Shown one piece after another: positions 59,610-64,000 of a stretch of DNA of 64,000 nucleotides. Within the stretch, counting starts at the first letter, position 1. Each line of letters opens with the position of its first letter. The stretch spans positions 1-64,000 of the forward strand of contig JAFRCN010000001.1 in assembly GCA_017404335.1 (NCBI GenBank), given 5' to 3'. The notes under the pieces were generated by a model. The model ran no database searches. It was not told the origin of the DNA and was given only the letters and a program-made list of their open reading frames with translations. Source of the stretch: Candidatus Saccharimonadota bacterium. GTDB lineage: Bacteria > Patescibacteriota > Saccharimonadia > Saccharimonadales > Saccharimonadaceae. A program made the position numbers and the translations under genes.

Positions 59610-60032
59610 TCATGGAAATAAAAATTTCATCCATTTTTCAAAATTTGAATATTCTTTCACTGCCGTCTCTTCTTTTATACTACCGTGCTTGTTTTTCGCC
59701 TCTTCCGTATTCTCCGGAAGTATCACCATATTTTCGTTCGGAAGTTTCTTATCTAAATACTTACGCGCGGAGAGTTCTTGATATTCTTCCGTTTTATAGT
59801 ATTCATTCTCTAGTTCCGCCATCTCAACCTCAACCCTAAGAAGCTCCAAACTTCTCTTTTCCGCCGCTAATCTCTCGGTCAACTCCCAGTTTCTCGACAT
59901 TGCTTTAATCGACTGAAACGTCCACACCGACCCGAGCACAATCGCAAGTAGCAACACAACATTCTCCACCGCCAAAAAATCATGTTTAAACTTATACTTC
60001 ATCCTCCTAAACCAGCTTCTAATACCGTTCAT
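59610..60032 (-). CDS. FtsB/DivIC-like single-pass coiled-coil protein
   Basis: 140 aa. One transmembrane helix (NVVLLLAIVLGSVWTF), coiled coil (ELTERLAAEKRSLELLRVEV) and the septum-initiator ending YQELSARKYLDKKLPNENMV. Divisome or pilus-associated role. TACAAT 6 nt before the ATG; element E2 abuts this -10. Confidence 0.75.
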   Translation of the reverse strand: MNGIRSWFRRMKYKFKHDFLAVENVVLLLAIVLGSVWTFQSIKAMSRNWELTERLAAEKRSLELLRVEVEMAELENEYYKTEEYQELSARKYLDKKLPNENMVILPENTEEAKNKHGSIKEETAVKEYSNFEKWMKFLFP

Positions 60033-60045
60033 GTTTAAATTGTAT

Positions 60046-60152
60046 CACAAGATGAAAAATATTCCCAAACTGTCCTAAGGAACATGAAGACTTGGCCAGA
60101 GCGGCCCGGAGCGTGTCCGAAGGACACGCTTGGGAATATTTTTCATCTTGTG
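60046..60152. repeat. Locus-specific inverted-repeat element E2
   Basis: Two perfect 23-bp arms (60046-60068, 60130-60152; CACAAGATGAAAAATATTCC... and complement) enclose a 61-nt core sharing ~43 nt with E1 (one change), with GGCC-AGAGC-GGCC and GCGTGTCC-GAA-GGACACGC hairpins. It lies exactly between the -10 of the minus gene at 59610 and the -10 of tRNA-Ile. Confidence 0.87.
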
Positions 60153-60168
60153 GTATAATAATACTAAA

Positions 60169-60242
60169 GGGGATGTAGCTCAGCTGGTTAGAGCATGCGT
60201 CTTATACACGCAGTGTCCCAGGTTCGAATCCTGGCATCCCTA
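60169..60242 (+). tRNA. tRNA-Ile (TAT)
   Basis: Acceptor GGGGATG with CATCCCT, anticodon stem/loop TGCGT-CTTATAC-ACGCA with TAT, T-arm CCAGG-TTCGAATC-CTGG, discriminator A, CCA encoded (60243-60245). TGGTATAAT (-10 60154-60159) lies 9 nt upstream. Reads AUA without needing lysidine. Confidence 0.9.
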
Positions 60243-60301
60243 CCAAATACCAAAATAAAAGCCCCGTAGGACTCTTATTTTTTATAACTATTTACCGTCT
60301 T

Positions 60302-63300
60302 CTAATATCTAGGCGCCACCTCATGTAGATAAACTGTCTGTAGTTTACCAGAAGCACTAGCCTCAGATTCCCTCATTCCCCATCCATAAAGTGTCGCATC
60401 GTAATCAATTGTCTCTGCTGGAACCACCGAGTTTATTCCCTTAGCAGCTCCATAAGTTCTATTTGCGACCAATTTATTCGCAATAACCGTTCCAGTAATC
60501 TTTAATGGATTAGAATTCTCCGGAGTATTCACCAAAATAGTAGAACCATGTTTCCAATTAATTGCCGAAGCAATATCTCCAGTATAAGGCACAAAGTTAG
60601 TCCTACAGGTGTTCACAATACCGTCAGCCTCATTCGTCCTTCCTGCAATCAGGACAGCATCAATTCTCGTTACGCCACAGCCAATCAAAATATTCTTTTC
60701 AGCATAGATAATCAGTTTTGGTATTTGAGCTAAACTCGTAAAATTATCCTCATATACTAAATCCCCATCTATTGTGATGCTACCAGTAGCATGAATCACT
60801 TTTATGGCTCCTTTAGGAGTAATCGTTGCTCCAAGTATATAGTCCCCGTCCGCCTTAATATAATCTATTCCACTACTTTCCGTTTCTTGCGTAAATCTAG
60901 CTATTAACTTATCTTTGTCTGAAGAACCAACCGAATCACTACTAGTTACATACCCTCCCGCAATCGAACGACCCCTACACGGAATCGCCGAATTCGTATT
61001 AGCAATAGTAAGAGGTACCCTAATACAATAATCCAATCCCGCCCCCTCGTAGCTACCGCCTAAGCCAAACATTCCCTTAGCGTCAAGTCCACCATTTTTA
61101 GGGGTCCTTCCTGACGCCGGGACCTCAGACGAGGAAGATCCAAAATACCCAGTTGAAGCACCAGAAGCAATTCCCGCCGTATTTCCAACCGACAAAATCT
61201 GATGCTCTACCCACGAGCCAAAAACCGTCGTATTGCTCTTATCACTTCCGTTCAGTATGACAGGATAGAATCCATAAATATTACGCTTAATAGCAACCGA
61301 AGTGAACAATTTGTCTGACGAAAACATACCGCCACCCAGAACTTGCAAATTCGGTCGCTTTGCCACTACAAAGCATCTTGAATCCGAAATCCGCCAAGCA
61401 TTATTTCCGTCCACACTATCCCAATTCGTCTCTAGCCCCGAATTTGAAGGGAAAATCGCTGCCGCTACACAAATACTCTGTCCTGCATCCAAATCAGGTA
61501 CATTAAAAGATGTCGGAAAAGTCGTTGAATTGCCATTCATATTTCCAGACTCGTTAAAACTACCAGTTCTTGTTACAAAATCACTACAACGCCAATTCTC
61601 ACTAACCACGCTACTAACCTTCCCGTAGTAACTACAAAGATCGGCCGTTCTGCTCGCACCATAATTATTGATACCGCCCTTACCGCTTGAGCCGTCATCT
61701 AGATATACAATTATCTTCACTGTAGAATTGCCAGTCCTTGTCGCATAGTCTGGATCGCCTGGATTATTTGTAACACTATTTGGTTTTGGCTTAATATCCA
61801 CTTTAACATCTATCGGCTTGTTCTCTCCAGCATAAACAATCTCTGGTGCTGGCACTTTTTCGGCAGGAGTACTTGGATTCTCCGGATTAGTCGGATCACC
61901 CGGATCCGGTTCAGGCTTTTTGGGTTCTTCTGGGTCAGGAATTGGTACAGTAATATCAGTCGTATAGTTGTACGGAATTCGCGCATAAGCGATTCGATAT
62001 CTTCGCACTGTCGAAACGTTCCCTAAATTACTTGTTCCATCAGACGTAAAAGCAACCTGCACAGGCGTCGTCTTAATTGAGCTATTGTTTGGATAATTTA
62101 TCTCCGCGTTCTCATTTAGGCTTCGCCCCACCTCTCTTACTACAACACTATGGTCGTTGGTCTCCGAATGTTTAGCAATACTTCCATTCACATAATTATA
62201 TGTTTGCGAAAAGCTATTACTAGCAAAGTTCGTACTGTACATGATAATATCGTTATTCCAACCAGGCGACTTTATCGCATTAAACATCGTCGCAAGACTT
62301 TGTGTCGTGTTAGGATATACCGTCCCACCATCAATTCGTATCTTCTCCGGCTTTAGATAATAAGTATATTGTAAATTCGGGTTATAACTACCCCGATAGG
62401 TCAACAAATCTCCAGGTTTACCATACACTACTCGCCGATAAGTATTAAATTTAGTGACGCTATTATTTTTTACTTCAATATCTACCAATGCGTCATTACC
62501 GTTATCACCATCCGGATCATTTTCACAAGCCGACCCGACACACCCCGATGGACTAGGATCGTCCGGTTGAGCCTTTCCTAATGCCGAAGCACAAATTTTC
62601 GTCGTCACGTCGCCAGGCACACTAACCTGATCATTATTGGGCTTAAAAGTCAATGTTTCGCAAACCACCATTCCCGGATAAAGCGTAAACGGCCCAGAAG
62701 AGCTAACCTCCGTTTCGGTCGAATTAAACGTCCCACTATCGACATCGTCATTATTTGCAATCGCCTTATCACTCGTCGTCATATTAGAGGTCCTCTTTAC
62801 TACATAATTAGTCCAGCCCAAAGCTTCACTCGGTCTCCTTAAGCGATGGTTAAAGGAAACTTGACATCCCGTCGTCGGCGAACAGTTTTCAATAAACGCC
62901 GTTTCAGTTTTATTCGAATTCTGCCATTCCGTCGATTTGGTCGTCGCCCCTGTAACCGACGACTTCCCCTGAAAATTAGTTACTTTTGCCGTCGCGCAAG
63001 CCTCAGTGTACGCAACAGCCAACGCTGCATTTGAAGTAAGACGAGAAATAAAAGATATCCCATAGCAAACTGTCTGCCCAGGTTTTAGTGTCTCCGTTTT
63101 ACTATAAACTGAACGACCACCCCCCGGGTCGAAACTAGGATTGTTCCCAATAGGCACGCCATTTTTGTATACCGTATAAGACGTCCCTCTGTCACCCCGG
63201 GTTCTCCTCAATCCTAAATCAAACGAAGCATCACACCCGTTATTTTTACATTCAATCTCTATCCCAGTACCTCTATTTTCTTTAGTCCAACCAGTGGAAC

Positions 63301-64000
63301 CAGAAACACTCCCAGACGATACATTGGCGTATCCATCAAATTCACTAATATCCATCCCTTCCCAATAACAAAAAAATCCTAATGTACTCGGAAAACTATT
63401 ACCCGTATGGTCCGCCCCATTATGATAATACCTATAAGCAACTTTGAACTGTTCCATTACCTCAGCTTTCGTTCCGTACTTTGCTGCACGATAAATCTCT
63501 ACATAATTACCATTAATTTTTTTATAAAGATGATGATTTAGTTTTGCACTATCAAATGTCCGATAGTCCGACCCCGACCATACACGGCTAGTACTACCTT
63601 GATATCCCCATGGATAAATTCCATACAAACCATACTTACCTTTATCAGTAGCATAAACATTTACATAGCCTGAAGTTCCAGTCCCCCCAAGAGTCATAGC
63701 CGCATCTCCATCAGTACTAAAAACATATGTACCGCCTCCAGGATACTCTTTATCCTTCCATTCTCCACGCCCCCCCACGCCAAACGCCCAAAAACCTCTA
63801 TTCGGAGCCGCACATTCACTCGAAATTACATTTCCTGAAACCTGATGAATACGCGGGCTAAACGTAATATCAACACCACTTTCTCCCGCATATCCCGTGG
63901 CTTCATAATAAATCCAAGATACCCCCATACAATCCAATCCCCCATCATTTCCAATACCAGCACTACAAGTACTACCATTACCACCGCCGCCACCACCACC
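60302..64000 (-). CDS. Giant secreted surface/pilus-associated protein (5' end outside window)
   Basis: At least 1232 aa; the frame stays open to the right edge, beginning with a Gly-rich run, so the first in-frame ATG (63937) is not the start. Two copies of a domain with CKNNGCDASFDLGLRRTRGD / CSPTTGCQVSFNHRLRRPSE and a following TVCYGISF / MVCETLTF element. Pro-rich linker (DPEEPKKPEPDPGDPTNPEN) at ~620-660. C-terminal part has beta-helix-like repeats (GAIKVIHATGSITIDGDLVY, KLIIYAEKNILIG). Probably a pilus-tip or adhesin protein, as it lies in the pilin cluster. Function inferred from context only. Confidence 0.75.
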   Translation of the reverse strand, partial: GGGGGGGNGSTCSAGIGNDGGLDCMGVSWIYYEATGYAGESGVDITFSPRIHQVSGNVISSECAAPNRGFWAFGVGGRGEWKDKEYPGGGTYVFSTDGDAAMTLGGTGTSGYVNVYATDKGKYGLYGIYPWGYQGSTSRVWSGSDYRTFDSAKLNHHLYKKINGNYVEIYRAAKYGTKAEVMEQFKVAYRYYHNGADHTGNSFPSTLGFFCYWEGMDISEFDGYANVSSGSVSGSTGWTKENRGTGIEIECKNNGCDASFDLGLRRTRGDRGTSYTVYKNGVPIGNNPSFDPGGGRSVYSKTETLKPGQTVCYGISFISRLTSNAALAVAYTEACATAKVTNFQGKSSVTGATTKSTEWQNSNKTETAFIENCSPTTGCQVSFNHRLRRPSEALGWTNYVVKRTSNMTTSDKAIANNDDVDSGTFNSTETEVSSSGPFTLYPGMVVCETLTFKPNNDQVSVPGDVTTKICASALGKAQPDDPSPSGCVGSACENDPDGDNGNDALVDIEVKNNSVTKFNTYRRVVYGKPGDLLTYRGSYNPNLQYTYYLKPEKIRIDGGTVYPNTTQSLATMFNAIKSPGWNNDIIMYSTNFASNSFSQTYNYVNGSIAKHSETNDHSVVVREVGRSLNENAEINYPNNSSIKTTPVQVAFTSDGTSNLGNVSTVRRYRIAYARIPYNYTTDITVPIPDPEEPKKPEPDPGDPTNPENPSTPAEKVPAPEIVYAGENKPIDVKVDIKPKPNSVTNNPGDPDYATRTGNSTVKIIVYLDDGSSGKGGINNYGASRTADLCSYYGKVSSVVSENWRCSDFVTRTGSFNESGNMNGNSTTFPTSFNVPDLDAGQSICVAAAIFPSNSGLETNWDSVDGNNAWRISDSRCFVVAKRPNLQVLGGGMFSSDKLFTSVAIKRNIYGFYPVILNGSDKSNTTVFGSWVEHQILSVGNTAGIASGASTGYFGSSSSEVPASGRTPKNGGLDAKGMFGLGGSYEGAGLDYCIRVPLTIANTNSAIPCRGRSIAGGYVTSSDSVGSSDKDKLIARFTQETESSGIDYIKADGDYILGATITPKGAIKVIHATGSITIDGDLVYEDNFTSLAQIPKLIIYAEKNILIGCGVTRIDAVLIAGRTNEADGIVNTCRTNFVPYTGDIASAINWKHGSTILVNTPENSNPLKITGTVIANKLVANRTYGAAKGINSVVPAETIDYDATLYGWGMRESEASASGKLQTVYLHEVAPRY

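Noticed and set aside
60302-63937. ATG at 63937 as start of the giant surface protein
   Set aside because: The frame continues open to the window edge with Gly-rich secreted-type sequence, and no signal peptide follows the ATG.
1-64000. UGA recoded as glycine (as in Gracilibacteria)
   Set aside because: Core proteins are full length in the standard code and TGA ends genes such as those at 14131 and 18996.

Overview
ORGANISM. The window reads as a Candidate Phyla Radiation (Patescibacteria) chromosome, most likely Ca. Saccharibacteria (TM7). Supporting signs are a compact layout, small core proteins with one standard-code copy each (TGA acts as stop), many secreted or surface proteins of CPR type (Fibrobacter-major-paralogous domains, WxL/DUF916-like, lamin-tail, fibro-slime), a type IV pilin cluster, a diversity-generating retroelement (DGR), and 23S rRNA with its own promoter and no 16S directly upstream. 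The phylum call is inference; the CPR call is firmer.

LAYOUT. 1-345: 5' end of 23S rRNA (minus) with its promoter. 424-4757: a complete DGR, made of a 38-bp palindromic promoter, an Avd-like fusion protein, reverse transcriptase, template repeat (TR), variable repeat (VR) and a lectin-like surface target. TR and VR differ at 12 positions, all template adenines. 4.8-14.1 kb: an AT-rich accessory region with surface proteins, an AlbA_2/ATPase gene between two 99-bp phased 11-bp repeat arrays, an AbiEi/AbiEii toxin-antitoxin cassette bounded by identical 35-bp palindromic direct repeats, and a split HipA-like kinase with a HIRAN partner. 14.2-17.9 kb: small membrane protein, rhodanese/thioredoxin-like protein, secreted HNH nuclease, zincin-like protein. 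17.9-19.5 kb: two copies of the ychF promoter/leader/start turned into 10-codon mini-ORFs inside hairpins, a CdiA-toxin-like nuclease and a nucleoside deoxyribosyltransferase-like gene. 19.5-56 kb: mostly housekeeping (ychF, rnhB-yraN fusion, rplS, ruvA, ruvC, radA, murC, tsaE, tsaB, lepA, pnp, rpsO, truB, recX, recA, folD, murB, tpiA, aldolase fusion, rplY, grpE, hrcA) with surface proteins and orphans between. 56-64 kb: tRNAs, pilins, an FtsB/DivIC-like protein and the 3' part of a giant surface protein.

HOW IT WORKS. Two expression modes are visible. Many housekeeping genes have an extended -10 (TGnTATAAT) exactly 6 nt before the ATG and no Shine-Dalgarno, the layout of leaderless mRNAs. 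Seven small orphan genes instead share a TTGAC-17 bp-TATAAT promoter of very uniform sequence, an untranslated leader, a strong Shine-Dalgarno, and in most cases their own terminator; the 23S and initiator tRNA promoters are of the same class.

MOST UNUSUAL. Five structured elements (15563, 20065, 25164, 36593, 60046) consist of a structured core closed by long inverted-repeat arms whose sequence is different at each locus. Two lie in frame inside ychF and truB. The others fill intergenic gaps up to the next -10. They resemble palindromic mobile elements, but the arms are locus-specific. The ychF-leader mini-ORF hairpins, the phased 11-bp arrays and the AbiE cassette repeats are further candidates for undescribed biology.
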